A DNA stretch of 63,013 bases from an uncultured Eubacteriales bacterium (GCA_902761755.1 CACWLP010000022.1:1-63013), one strand, 5' to 3'. Shown: positions 52,255 through 61,466, counted from the stretch's first letter. The notes: generated by a model from the letters alone, not told the origin. Numbers and translations are program-made.

Positions 52255-53531
52255 ACCGCTTTTTCTTCCGTGACGGCCAGGGTGATTTCCTTCGCCCCGG
52301 CGCAGGCGGCCAGCAGCTTTTCATTCAGCGGCTGCACCGCCATTTCCCCGGGGGTGAGGATCATTTTCTTCACGGAAGAAACGGCCTTCCCGTCGGCGTA
52401 CACGGTGAGGTAATGATCCCGGTATACCCTGTCCGGCCGGAACATGAGGCTGACCTCCCCGTTTTCCCCGTCCAGCACGATCTTCTGGGGTACCGTGCCC
52501 CGGACGCCCCGCCCGTCCCGGACGGCGATCTCCTTTCCCGTGCGGCGCAGGCCCATCGCATAACGGGCGGCGGCCTCCCCGGCCCTGAAGGATTCGCTGC
52601 TCACATGGTCCACCAGGTCGTGGACGTGGAGCACGTTCCCGCAGGCGAAGATCCCCGGCACGCTGGTTTCCAGGCTGTCGGTGACCACGGCGCCGCTGGT
52701 GACGGGAGAAAGCTGCACCCCCGCGCCGACGCTTAATTCGTTTTCCGGGATCAGGCCCACGGAAAGCAGCAGGGTATCGCAGTCAAATTCCATTTCGGTG
52801 CCGGGAATGGGTTTCCTGTTTTCGTCCACCTTCGCCACGGTGACGCCGGTAAGGCGTTCCCGCCCGTGAATGTCCACGACGGTGTGGGACAGATACAGCG
52901 GGATGCCGTAATCCTGCAGGCACTGGACGATATTGCGGTTGAGGCCGCTGGAATAGGGCATGAGCTCCACGCAGGCCAGCACCTTCGCCCCCTGCAGCGT
53001 CATGCGCCGGGCCATGATCAGGCCGATGTCCCCGCTGCCCAGGATCACCACCCGGCGGCCGGGCATGAAGCCTTCCAGGTTCACGAATTTCTGGGCGGTG
53101 CCGGCGCTGTAAATGCCGGCGCAGCGGGTGCCCGGGATGGCCAGCGCCCCCCGGGGCCGCTCCCGGCAGCCCATGGCCAGCACCACGGCCTTCGCCTGAA
53201 ACACCTGCAATCCGTTTTCCCGGCTCACGGCGGTGATGCGCCTGTCCCGGCTCACGGACAGCACCGTTACCCCCGTGCGGATGTCGATCCGCATTTCCCG
53301 GGCGGCGTCGATATCCCGCCGGGCGTACTCGGGGCCGGTCAGTTCCTCCTTGAAGCGGTGCAGCCCGAAGCCGTTGTGGATGCACTGGCGCAGGATGCCC
53401 CCGGGCTGATCCTCCCTCTCCAGCACGATCAGGCTGTCAACGCCCTGCTTTTTCGCGGCAATGGCGGCGGCCAGGCCCGCCGGGCCCGCGCCGATCACCA
53501 GTACGTCCACCTGGATCGCCTTTTCACTCAT
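52251..53531 (-). CDS. NAD(P)/FAD-dependent oxidoreductase
   Basis: A 426-residue flavoprotein with an FAD-binding GAGPAGLAAAIAAKK at residue 13, the NAD(P)-binding VVILGSGDIGLIMARRM near 160, and VPGIFACGNVLHVHDLVDHV near the end of the FAD domain. It matches the oxidoreductase that usually partners a GlpA-like protein in Firmicutes, where a DUF1667 protein is the third member. Here the C-terminal 80 residues may take that place. It overlaps the upstream gene by eight bases. Confidence 0.9.
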   Translation of the reverse strand: MSEKAIQVDVLVIGAGPAGLAAAIAAKKQGVDSLIVLEREDQPGGILRQCIHNGFGLHRFKEELTGPEYARRDIDAAREMRIDIRTGVTVLSVSRDRRITAVSRENGLQVFQAKAVVLAMGCRERPRGALAIPGTRCAGIYSAGTAQKFVNLEGFMPGRRVVILGSGDIGLIMARRMTLQGAKVLACVELMPYSSGLNRNIVQCLQDYGIPLYLSHTVVDIHGRERLTGVTVAKVDENRKPIPGTEMEFDCDTLLLSVGLIPENELSVGAGVQLSPVTSGAVVTDSLETSVPGIFACGNVLHVHDLVDHVSSESFRAGEAAARYAMGLRRTGKEIAVRDGRGVRGTVPQKIVLDGENGEVSLMFRPDRVYRDHYLTVYADGKAVSSVKKMILTPGEMAVQPLNEKLLAACAGAKEITLAVTEEKAV

Positions 53532-54984
53532 GGTCCCGGGCCTCCTTTGCGATGTCCGTCAGCGTCCCGGCCAGCAGGCGGCTTTCCCCGCCGCATTTGG
53601 TGATCTCCAGGGGGGAAAGCCCCGTTTCCTCGCACAGGATCTCCATCACCCGGGGAGAGCAGAACCCGCCCTGGCACCGGCCCATGCCGGCCCGGGTGCG
53701 GCGCTTGACGCCGTCGATGGACCGGGCGCCCACCGGGCGGCGGACCGCGTCGCGGATCTCCGCTTCCGTCACCACCTCGCACCGGCACACGATGCGGCCG
53801 TATTCCGGGTTTTCCCGGCAGGCGGCGGCGCGCTCCTCCTCCGTCATGGCGGCGAAAGGCTTAAGCAGCTTCACCGGGGCCTTGAAAATCCGCCGGTTGG
53901 GCATTTTCAGGTCCTCCGCGATCATTTCGCCCAGCTCCTCGCCGATGGCGGGGGCGGCGGTGAGCCCGGGGCTTTCGATGCCCACGGCCTCATACGCCCC
54001 GTCCGGCGCGCTGTGCACCGGACCGATGACGAAATCCCCCGACGTGAGGTGTGCGCGCACCCCGGCGAAGGTGGTGATCACAGCGCGGGTGCTCATTTTC
54101 GGCCAGGTGAGGCGGCATTTTTCCATCACGAAATCCAGCCCCTTGCGGGTGGTGGCGGTATCCAAAGCGTCCGGGATGTCCTCCGCGGAGGGGCCCATCA
54201 GGGTGTTGCCGTGGGCCGTGGGGGTCACCAGCACGCCCTTGCCCATTTTGCCCGGGCACTGGAACATGGTGCGGGTGAAGGGGCACTTCACCGTGGCGTC
54301 CAGCAGGTAATATTCCCCCCGCCGGGGGATCAGCTCCACCTTTTCATCCGAGATCATATTGTGCAGCACCGCGCTCCCCGCGCCGGCGCAGTTGACCACG
54401 GCCCGGGCCTCGAACACGCCCCGGGGCGTTTCCGCATGCCATTTGCCTTTCTCCGCCCACAGCCTGCCCACCGGACAGTCCAGGAAAAACTCCGCCCCGT
54501 TCTCCGCGGCGTGATAGGCGAGGGCCAGCGTCATTTCATAAGGGCTCACCACGGCGCTGCCGGGCACGTCCAGAGCGCAGAGCACCTCCGGGTTTGTTTC
54601 GCTCTCCAGGCGCAGGATTTCCTCCCGCCCGATGAGGCGCAGGCCCTCCACGCCGTTTTCCCGGCCCTGCGCATACAGCTTTTCCAGGATTTTCCTATCG
54701 TCTTCGGAAAAGCCGATCACCAGGGCGCCGTTCTGCGCGTACGGCACGCCCAGCTCCCGGGCCAATTTCCCGTACATCCGGGCGCCCTTCACGTTGTAAT
54801 ACGCTTTTTTCGTGCCGGGCAGGGCGTCGTAGCCTGCGTGGACGATGCCGCTGTTGGCCTTGCTGGCGCCGTCGGCGATATCCTCCGCCGCTTCCAGCAG
54901 GGCGATATTCCCGGCGTACTGGCTCAGCTTCCGCGCCACCGCGCAGCCCACCACGCCGCCGCCGATGATCAATACGTCATACAT
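53524..54984 (-). CDS. GlpA-like FAD-dependent dehydrogenase with BFD [2Fe-2S] domain
   Basis: A 486-residue DAO-family flavoprotein (VLIIGGGVVGCAVARKLSQY at residue 4, then KANSGIVHAGYDALPGT) related to anaerobic glycerol-3-phosphate dehydrogenase and L-2-hydroxyglutarate oxidase. A C-terminal BFD-like domain has cysteines in CRCE and GRCQGGFC for a [2Fe-2S] cluster. First gene of a five-gene operon with the second flavoprotein, the dehydrogenase fusion, eda and DUF1858. Substrate uncertain: glycerol-3-phosphate by homology, a sugar acid by context. Confidence 0.9.
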   Translation of the reverse strand: MYDVLIIGGGVVGCAVARKLSQYAGNIALLEAAEDIADGASKANSGIVHAGYDALPGTKKAYYNVKGARMYGKLARELGVPYAQNGALVIGFSEDDRKILEKLYAQGRENGVEGLRLIGREEILRLESETNPEVLCALDVPGSAVVSPYEMTLALAYHAAENGAEFFLDCPVGRLWAEKGKWHAETPRGVFEARAVVNCAGAGSAVLHNMISDEKVELIPRRGEYYLLDATVKCPFTRTMFQCPGKMGKGVLVTPTAHGNTLMGPSAEDIPDALDTATTRKGLDFVMEKCRLTWPKMSTRAVITTFAGVRAHLTSGDFVIGPVHSAPDGAYEAVGIESPGLTAAPAIGEELGEMIAEDLKMPNRRIFKAPVKLLKPFAAMTEEERAAACRENPEYGRIVCRCEVVTEAEIRDAVRRPVGARSIDGVKRRTRAGMGRCQGGFCSPRVMEILCEETGLSPLEITKCGGESRLLAGTLTDIAKEARDHE

Positions 54985-55030
54985 GGTCTGCTTTTCTTCC
55001 CTTCTATGCGGTCATTCCGATCCACCTGAC

Positions 55031-55059
55031 AGTATAGCATGTTTTCCCCGGTTTCACAA
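55031..55059 (-). promoter_or_regulatory. putative sigma-A promoter of the redox/sugar-acid operon
   Basis: TTGTGA and TATACT are 17 bases apart on the minus strand, 47 bases upstream of the first gene. Confidence 0.65.
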
Positions 55060-55134
55060 GGGCGGAAAACGCCCGGCGCCGCCGGCGCATCTTTTCCCGA
55101 TGCCCGTTCATACACTGCCCGGGGAGGGATGGCC

Positions 55135-56427
55135 ATGAAGGAAGGCGGATTGAAGCGGCAGGCCATGATCACGGCGGGAAGCGGGGCGCTGGTGCGGCTG
55201 ATGGGGTTCGGGCTGCGGCTGTGGGTGAGCCGGCTGATGGGGGCGGAAGCCCTGGGGGTGGCGGAGCTGGCCGCCTCCGCCCACGCCCTGGCGGTGACCC
55301 CCGGCGCGGCGGGGATCCCCGGCGCGGTGAGCCGCCTGGCGGCCAAGGCGAAATCGGAAAAGGACGCCGCCGGGGTGCTGCGCTGCGGAAGGAAAATGGC
55401 GCTGCGGCTGGGGCTGGCCGTTTCGCTGCTGTTCCTGCTTCTCTCGCCCTGGATCGCCCGTCTGCTGGGGGATGGGCGCACCCTGCCCGCCCTGCTCCTG
55501 TTTTCTCCCTGCCCGCTTCTGATCGCCCTGTCCTGCGCGTACGACGGCTATTTTTTCGGCCGGGGACGCGCGCTGCCGCCGAACCTGAGCGAGCTGGGGG
55601 AGCAGATCGTCCGGCTGCTGACGGTGGCGGCGTTTGCAATCCTGATCCCGCGCCTGAACGCGGCGGGCCGGGCGGGGGTGATCGCCCTGGGGGCGCTGCT
55701 GGGAGAAAGCGCGGGGCTGTGGATCGTGAAACGGATGGCAAAAGGCCTGCCCGTCCCGGACAAGGCGGCGGACGGCGGGCTCCGGCGGCAGATCCGGCGC
55801 CTGTCGCTGCCGCTGATATTGAACCGGCTGTGCCATGCGGGGCTGCGCAGCCTGTGCGCGCTGGTGATCCCCTTGCGGCTGATGGCGGGCGGGGCGTCCC
55901 ACGCCGAGGCGCTGAGCCGCCTGGGGATGCTCAACGGCATGGTGATGCCCCTCATGTTCCTGCCCGGGCTGCTGACCGGCGCGCTGTCTGCCGTGGGCGG
56001 GCCCGCCGCGGCCCGGTGCCAAAGCCGGCGGGCGGAAAGGCGGCTGGCGGGAAAGATGCTGTCCGTTTCCCTGCTGGCGGGCTGCGGCTGCGCGCTGGCG
56101 CTGCATTTGCTTTCGCCCCTCCTGGCCGCGCGGCTGTACCGGCTGCCGGAACTGACGGCGCTGATCCGCAAGGCCTGCCCGCTTTCGGTGCTCCTGGCGG
56201 CGCAAATGACGGTTTCCGGGCTGATGACCGGGCTGGGGCTGCAGAAAAAGGCGCTGTTTTCCGCCCTGCCCGGCAGCGCCGCCACGCTGCTTTTCACCTG
56301 GCTATGGACCCCGGGACAGGGGATCGCGGGTGCGGTGGAGGCGTCGCTGCTGGGCCACGGGCTGACGCTGATGTGCTGCCTGATCTATCTTGGCTCCCGG
56401 CTGGCGAAAAAGCAGGAAAACCGGTAA
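55135..56427 (+). CDS. SpoVB-like/MviN-type lipid flippase
   Basis: A 430-residue membrane protein with about 12-14 hydrophobic segments of the MOP flippase superfamily (polysaccharide biosynthesis type). The start KRQAMITAGSGALVRLMGFG and the GVAELAASAHALAVTPGAAG segment resemble stage V sporulation protein B. It could flip lipid-linked peptidoglycan or spore-cortex precursors. Start at 55135 with GGGGAGGG 6 bases upstream; the ATG at 55129 abuts that site. Confidence 0.87.
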   Translation: MKEGGLKRQAMITAGSGALVRLMGFGLRLWVSRLMGAEALGVAELAASAHALAVTPGAAGIPGAVSRLAAKAKSEKDAAGVLRCGRKMALRLGLAVSLLFLLLSPWIARLLGDGRTLPALLLFSPCPLLIALSCAYDGYFFGRGRALPPNLSELGEQIVRLLTVAAFAILIPRLNAAGRAGVIALGALLGESAGLWIVKRMAKGLPVPDKAADGGLRRQIRRLSLPLILNRLCHAGLRSLCALVIPLRLMAGGASHAEALSRLGMLNGMVMPLMFLPGLLTGALSAVGGPAAARCQSRRAERRLAGKMLSVSLLAGCGCALALHLLSPLLAARLYRLPELTALIRKACPLSVLLAAQMTVSGLMTGLGLQKKALFSALPGSAATLLFTWLWTPGQGIAGAVEASLLGHGLTLMCCLIYLGSRLAKKQENR

Positions 56428-56457
56428 GGACGGCTTTCCCGTTGATGATCTGGAATA

Positions 56458-56492
56458 AAAAAGGGCCCGAAAATGCACGCATTTTCAGGCCG
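56458..56492 (-). terminator. intrinsic terminator of the zinc peptidase gene
   Basis: GGCCTGAAAATGC pairs with GCATTTTCGGGCC (one G-T pair) on the minus strand, followed by CTTTTTTA. Confidence 0.8.
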
Positions 56493-56525
56493 CCTGAATG
56501 TTTTTCCGTCCGGAATCCGGTTGGA

Positions 56526-57203
56526 TCATCTTCTCCGGCGCTGGGCGATCAGAAGCAGCCGCACCAGCGTCAGGAAAGCGCTGACGAAGGACGCCACGTA
56601 GGTCATGGCCGCGGCGGAAAGCACCTTCGACACGCCCCCCAGCTCCTCCTCCTCAAAATATCCGCTGTCCGCCAGCATGCGTTTGGCCCGGCGGCTGGCG
56701 TCAAATTCCACGGGCAGGGTGATCAGGGAAAAGAGCACCAGCAGGGAATAGACCGCAATGCCCGCGGTGACCAGGGGTTCAAAGGAAAAAGCGAGCCCGC
56801 CGATGAACAGCGGCCAGGCCAGATAGGACCCCACGTTCACCGCCGGCACGATCACGGTGCGCAGGCTCAGGGGCTTATAGCCCTCCTTTTTCTGCAGGGC
56901 GTGGCCCGCTTCGTGGGCGGCGATGCCCACGGCGGACACGCTGTCGGACCGGTATACGCCCTGGGACAGGCGCAGGATGTTCACCCGGGGATCGTAATGA
57001 TCCGTCAGGACGCCGCCGGTCTCCTCCACGGCCACGTCCGCATTTTCCTTTTCCAGCAGTTCCCGCACCATATCGCAGGCGGGCTCGCCCCGGCGCGTGC
57101 GGACCCGCCCGTATTCCTCAAACGTTTTTTTCACTTTCCACTGGGCCCACAGCCCCAGGATCAGCCCCGGCAGCATCAGCAGATAGGTATAATCAAAATA
57201 CAT
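56526..57203 (-). CDS. YugP-type zinc metallopeptidase
   Basis: A 225-residue membrane protein of the Zn_peptidase_2 (YugP) family. The metal motif HEAGHAL is near residue 96, and LPVEFDASRRAKRML provides the downstream ligand Glu. One N-terminal and two to three C-terminal hydrophobic segments flank the catalytic part. The start at 57203 is 4 bases after the AI-2E gene stop, so the genes are co-transcribed. Confidence 0.9.
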   Translation of the reverse strand: MYFDYTYLLMLPGLILGLWAQWKVKKTFEEYGRVRTRRGEPACDMVRELLEKENADVAVEETGGVLTDHYDPRVNILRLSQGVYRSDSVSAVGIAAHEAGHALQKKEGYKPLSLRTVIVPAVNVGSYLAWPLFIGGLAFSFEPLVTAGIAVYSLLVLFSLITLPVEFDASRRAKRMLADSGYFEEEELGGVSKVLSAAAMTYVASFVSAFLTLVRLLLIAQRRRR

Positions 57204-57207
57204 GGAG

Positions 57208-58404
57208 CTATTTTCCTCCCTCGGAAACAGACGAAGAAGCGCTTGCCGCCTTTTCCTTTTCCCGCTTGGCCACCCATTCCCGGAACAGCGCATATCCGGT
57301 GGCCGTCAGCGGCACGGCCGCGATCATGCCGCCGATACCGCCGATGCCGCCGCCCACGGAAACCGCCGCCAGCACCCACAGGCTGGGCAGGCCCACGGAG
57401 CTGCCCACCAGCTTGGGATACAGCAGGTTCCCCGTCAACGTCTGCAGGGTCACGATGAACAGCAAAAACCACAGCGCCATGCCCGGATTGGCGGTGAACA
57501 CCAGAAATGTGCCCAGGGCCGCCCCGATATATCCGCCGATAATGGGAATCAGCGCCGTCACGCCGGTAATAACGCCCACCATCAGCGCAATGGGCATATT
57601 GAAGATCCGCATGCCCATCCAGGTGGTGAAGCCCAGGATCATGGCGCTGATCACCTGCCCCACGATGAATCCGGAGAAGGAGCGGTTCATGGTTTCCAGC
57701 ACGTGGCTGATGACGATCTGTTTCCGGGGCCGGAAACAGGCGCGCAGGATCCGGGAAAACTGCTTTTGCAGCGTATTTTTGGCGCACAGCAGGAAAATGG
57801 CGAAGATCAGGGAGATCAGAAAATTGGCCACCCGGCCCGTCACCGCGCTGATCACGCTGACCGTGGAGGACAAAAGCCCGCCGCCGCCCAGGCCGTTCAC
57901 CGCCCAGTCCACGATTTTTTCCTGAATCGAAGGCCAATCCAGCTTCAGATTGGTCACATATTCCACCACGGAAGGCACGTCCGCAAAAGTCTTGAGCGTC
58001 CATTCCTTAAGCTGTTCGAAATAAGCCGGCAGCTCCTTGGTCAGCAGCGTCAGAGCGTCGCCCAGGCCGGGCAGCACGGTGATAAAGAAGAATACCACCA
58101 CGGTCAGGATCAGCACAAACGCCAGCAATATGCACAGGATCCGCCTGCCGTTGGCCAGCCATTTTTTCTGGGTTTTTGGAAAAATCACCTTTTCAAGCCG
58201 TTTTACCACGATTTCCAGGATGTATGCCATCGCCGCGCCCACAATCAGGGGCGACGCCACTTTCCAGAGAAAAAGCACGGCCAGGATCAATCTGTCCACG
58301 TGGATCACGCACAGCGTCAGCAGCGCCGCCAGCAGCATCAGCCGCACCGGCTTGCGCTCGCCGAACCATTTGCGCAGCGCGGAATCCTTTTGTTCCTGTT
58401 CCAT
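57208..58404 (-). CDS. AI-2E family transporter
   Basis: A 398-residue membrane protein with seven to eight hydrophobic segments of the AI-2E/YdiK/PerM family. The VITGVTALIPIIGGYIGAALG motif and the GGIGGIGGMIAAVPL end are typical. Family members export autoinducer-2 or act as Na+(Li+)/H+ antiporters. Start at 58404 after AAAGGAGAAAAG. A TATAAT at 58456-58451 on the minus strand is a likely -10. Confidence 0.9.
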   Translation of the reverse strand: MEQEQKDSALRKWFGERKPVRLMLLAALLTLCVIHVDRLILAVLFLWKVASPLIVGAAMAYILEIVVKRLEKVIFPKTQKKWLANGRRILCILLAFVLILTVVVFFFITVLPGLGDALTLLTKELPAYFEQLKEWTLKTFADVPSVVEYVTNLKLDWPSIQEKIVDWAVNGLGGGGLLSSTVSVISAVTGRVANFLISLIFAIFLLCAKNTLQKQFSRILRACFRPRKQIVISHVLETMNRSFSGFIVGQVISAMILGFTTWMGMRIFNMPIALMVGVITGVTALIPIIGGYIGAALGTFLVFTANPGMALWFLLFIVTLQTLTGNLLYPKLVGSSVGLPSLWVLAAVSVGGGIGGIGGMIAAVPLTATGYALFREWVAKREKEKAASASSSVSEGGK

Positions 58405-58495
58405 TCTGCTTTTCTCCTTTCTCTTTTGATTTTTTCTTTCCTGCCGGAACATTATAGCATATTATTTTCCCTTTCGTCTATGAATATTTGTAAAT

Positions 58496-58917
58496 TGTGG
58501 ATAAATCCGGGACATACGGGTGAAAACAGCGGCATATACTGTATCTGTTTCCGTGAAAAACGGCCCGGAACGCCGCTTTCCGTTTTCCACACCCGTGGGA
58601 AAACCCGTTTGTGGATGATGTGGAAAACCGCGCTTTTCCTTCCGTTTACAGGAAAAACGCCCCCTATTTTTCCTTTTATATTTCTCCCGCGTGATCTCAT
58701 CGTGCCTTTTCCCCTTGATTTTTTCCAGAAAATATGAGAAAATAAGAGGGTATGAAGCGGCGGCAAACCGCATAAAAGGGCCCATCCCCTTTTTCTCCCC
58801 GCCTTTTCCTTTTTTTTCGCAGTTTTCTCTGCGGGAAAACGGCGCCGTTTACGGGCTTTGCCGCGTTTATCCACTTTTCCACAGGGCCTACTACTACTAC
58901 TATTGATTATTACTGCT
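58496..58917 (+). other. oriC: probable chromosomal replication origin (oriC) upstream of dnaN
   Basis: This 560-base gap has a cluster of DnaA boxes. They include TGTGGATAA at 58496 (perfect, inverted), TTTTCCACA at 58583, TGTGGATGA at 58610, TGTGGAAAA at 58619, TTATCCACT at 58867 and TTTTCCACA at 58875. AT-rich stretches lie at 58668-58740. The last two boxes abut GGGC and then a DnaA-trio-like tract. dnaN follows, as at many bacterial origins, but dnaA is not next to it within this window. Confidence 0.75.
58888..58917 (+). other. DnaA-trio-like unwinding element
   Basis: Five CTA triplets followed by TTG ATT ATT ACT run directly after a pair of DnaA boxes and a short GC stretch. Read on the opposite strand this is a run of 3'-GAT-5' trios, the element on which DnaA assembles to melt the Bacillus subtilis origin. 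Confidence 0.7.
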
Positions 58918-58962
58918 ACCACAGGAATGGGCGCGGACGCGCCCGGAAGGCGAGGCGATTTT

Positions 58963-60084
58963 ATGCATTTTCGGGTACAGACGGATGAAATCAATTACGG
59001 GCTGGGGATGGTCACCCGGGCTATCAGCCCCCGTCCCGTCAAGCAGGTGTACGACGGCGTGCTCATCGAAACCACGGAAGACGGCCTGCAGCTGACCTGC
59101 ACGGACGGAGAAATGAGCATCAAGGCCCAGGTGAGCGCCCTGGTGGAGGAAGAAGGCTGCGCGCTGCTGCCCGCGCGCCTGTTTGCGGAAATGATGCGCA
59201 AGCAGCCGGCGGGGGAAGTGGACGTGCAGGTGGACGAGAGGATGCGCGCCCAGATCAGGAGCCGGGGCAGCAACACGTCCATCGCCTGCATGATGGCGGA
59301 CGAATTTCCGGATATCCGGGACGTCAGCGGGGAATACAGCGTGATCCTGCCCTGCAAGCGGTTCCGGGACGCGGTGAGCAAGGTGATCTTCGCCGTTTCC
59401 ACCGATGAAAGCCGCAAGATCCTTACCGGGATCCTGATGGAGGTTTACGCCGAGGAAACGCTGCTGGTGGGGCTGGACGGGTTCCGCCTGGCGCTGCAGA
59501 AGATCAAGGCGCAGAACGTGATCGGCGGCGAGAAGGACCATATCCACGCCGTGGCGCCGGGGAAAATCCTGGGCGAAGTGAGCAAAATGCTGCCGGACAG
59601 CGAGGATGACGCGAAGATCGTGTTCAATTCCTCCCACATCATGTATGAATTCGGCACCGTGAAGGTGTACGCCACGCTGCTTACCGGCGAATTTATCGAT
59701 TATCAGAAAATCCTGCCCTCCGCCTGGACCACCGAGGCCATGGTGGTTCGGGATTCTTTCTCCGACGCCATCGACCGCTGCTCCCTGATGGCCCGGGAAG
59801 GCAAAAACAACCTGATCTATCTGAAGCTGCTGCCGGAAGGCCGCCTGGAAATGACCGCCAACGCCGAGCGCGGCGACGTGCATGAGGAACTGGAAATCGG
59901 CTTTGAGGGCAGCGAGCTTTCCATTGCCTTCAATTCCCGGTATCTCACCGATATTATCCACAATATCGGCGACGACAGGATCCGCATGTGCTTCAACAGC
60001 AACGTGTCTCCCTGTATGATCAAGCCGGTGGAGGGCGACGAATTCACCTTCCTGGTGCTGCCGGTGCGGATATTCAACAGGTGA
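58963..60084 (+). CDS. dnaN: DNA polymerase III beta subunit (sliding clamp)
   Basis: A 373-residue clamp protein with three repeated domains. The start MHFRVQTDEINYGLGMVTRAI, the middle DSRKILTGI-type segment (STDESRKILTGILMEV, LVGLDGFRLALQK) and the end FLVLPVRIFNR (family MPMR(L) type) are typical. It tethers the replicative polymerase to DNA. Start at 58963 with GGAAGGCGAGG upstream. recF and gyrB, its usual neighbours, do not follow; a repeat element begins 6 bases after the stop. Confidence 0.97.
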   Translation: MHFRVQTDEINYGLGMVTRAISPRPVKQVYDGVLIETTEDGLQLTCTDGEMSIKAQVSALVEEEGCALLPARLFAEMMRKQPAGEVDVQVDERMRAQIRSRGSNTSIACMMADEFPDIRDVSGEYSVILPCKRFRDAVSKVIFAVSTDESRKILTGILMEVYAEETLLVGLDGFRLALQKIKAQNVIGGEKDHIHAVAPGKILGEVSKMLPDSEDDAKIVFNSSHIMYEFGTVKVYATLLTGEFIDYQKILPSAWTTEAMVVRDSFSDAIDRCSLMAREGKNNLIYLKLLPEGRLEMTANAERGDVHEELEIGFEGSELSIAFNSRYLTDIIHNIGDDRIRMCFNSNVSPCMIKPVEGDEFTFLVLPVRIFNR

Positions 60085-60090
60085 TGCATC

Positions 60091-60469
60091 GGGGCTGTTG
60101 CACAGCCCCATCGATCAAATGGATCCTCCATTTGATCGACATAAAACGCCTTTTCCTCTCGTCCCTGCGGGACTCCCGGGCGGAAAAGGCGCAAGGAAAG
60201 CATTTTTGCCCTGCGGGACTCCCGGGCGGAAAAGGCGCAAGGAAAGCATTTTTGCTCTCGCAGGGCATGCGCTGCTTCGCAAAAATGCTCCTCGCAGCGC
60301 ACAGGTCGCTGCTGCGGATTACACTTGGAGAGGCTGTGGCCCCTCCAAACCACCCCGGGGTTTTCTTTTTTCCCGGTATTCAATGTTGCTCATTCTTTTA
60401 TGAAAACCAATATCTCTGTAAACAAAGAGGATATTGCAGATTGGCTTCTGCAATATCCCCTTCTTTTCT
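60091..60469 (+). repeat. dispersed repeat B, copy 2 (expanded)
   Basis: About 379 bases, colinear with 45101-45373 but carrying about 106 extra bases in the middle. There a unit of about 47 bases (beginning CCCTGCGGGACTCCCGGGCG, ending GCATTTTTG) is tandemly duplicated and followed by a partly inverted piece. Opening hairpin, GATCAAATGGA palindrome and closing GGATATTGCA/TGCAATATCC hairpin are all kept. Confidence 0.9.
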
Positions 60470-60669
60470 CAATTTTTGGCGGCCCTCCGCCGCCCCATAC
60501 GGCGCGGCTCCGGTGCGGGTTCGCGCACTTCTTTGTCTCAATCACCTGACGGCTGCTTTCCCGGTCCGTTCGGGCCGGGCGCGAAAACGGGCGGATAATA
60601 TCCGCCCCTACGAGAATAAATCAATCCTGATCTATATGAGCTAAGCAAGAAAAATGAAAAAAATAAAAC
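60470..60669. other. intergenic spacer with no recognised feature
   Basis: Between repeat B and the palindrome repeat there is no open frame with a ribosome binding site, no tRNA and no terminator that I can support. The piece at 60480-60520 is a low-information GC-rich stretch. Confidence 0.5.
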
Positions 60670-60746
60670 CCCCTTCCAGACGGTTTTCTTCGGAAGGGGG
60701 TACGGGGGGAACCCATTCTTTGACCCTCAAAGAATGGGTTCCCCCC
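60670..60746 (-). repeat. palindrome-with-tail repeat, copy 6 (inverse)
   Basis: On the minus strand the arm GGGGGGAACCCATTCTTTGA is followed by GGG and its perfect reverse complement, then a tail with CCCCCTTCCGAAGAAAACCG. The inner stem sequence differs from the other copies but still pairs. It starts 20 bases after the rubrerythrin stop and may end that transcript. Confidence 0.88.
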
Positions 60747-60766
60747 GCTAAATTTTCCACTATCTC

Positions 60767-61300
60767 TCAATAATTCTCCGCCCGGATCTGGAAATACGCC
60801 TGGGGATGGGCGCAGACGGGGCAGATTTCCGGCGCTTCCTTGCCCACCACGATGTGGCCGCAGTTGGAGCACTGCCAGATCTTATCGCCGTCCTTGGAGA
60901 ACACCAAGCCGTCCTTCACGTTGCTCAGCAGCTTGCGGTAGCGCTCCTCGTGCTCCTTTTCGATGGCGGCCACGCCTTCAAAGAGGGCGGCGATGTCCTC
61001 AAAGCCCTCTTCCCGGGCTTCCCTGGCGAACTGCACGTACATATCCGTCCATTCCTGGTTCTCGCCTTCCGCGGCGGCCAGCAGGTTTTCTTCCGTGCTG
61101 CCGATGCCGCCCAGCAGTTTGAACCAGATCTTCGCGTGCTCCTTTTCATTATCCGCCGTTTCCAGGAACAGGTTGGCGATCTGCACAAAGCCGTCCTTCT
61201 TGGCTTTCGAGGCGAAATAGGTGTACTTGTTGCGGGCCTGGCTTTCGCCGGCAAACGCGGCCCACAGGTTCTTTTCCGTGCGGCTTCCCTTCAGATCCAT
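60767..61300 (-). CDS. rbr: rubrerythrin
   Basis: A 177-residue peroxide-scavenging protein. The ferritin-like diiron domain (residues 1-140) has the ligands in [32 protein letters not shown] and [10 protein letters not shown]. The C-terminal rubredoxin-like domain has [20 protein letters not shown]. It reduces hydrogen peroxide in anaerobes using electrons from NADH through rubredoxin-type partners. Start after AAGGAGGATACG. Confidence 0.97.
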   Translation of the reverse strand: MDLKGSRTEKNLWAAFAGESQARNKYTYFASKAKKDGFVQIANLFLETADNEKEHAKIWFKLLGGIGSTEENLLAAAEGENQEWTDMYVQFAREAREEGFEDIAALFEGVAAIEKEHEERYRKLLSNVKDGLVFSKDGDKIWQCSNCGHIVVGKEAPEICPVCAHPQAYFQIRAENY

Positions 61301-61436
61301 GATCGTATCCTCCTTATTACGCTTGATGCCGTATGTATCATTCGCCTTCCACGCCTGTTTTCCTGCATGGACCGATATAATTAGATACCAAATATTTCCA
61401 ATTTTAGCCGTTTTGTATCAACTGCCGCGGCTTGCT

Positions 61437-61466
61437 TGCCAATCAACGGGGAAATATGGTATAAAT
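61437..61466 (+). promoter_or_regulatory. putative sigma-A promoter for the deacetylase lipoprotein
   Basis: TTGCCA and TATAAA are 18 bases apart, about 22 bases upstream of the start. The spacer resembles that of the QueT promoter (GGGAAAATATGG type). Confidence 0.6.
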
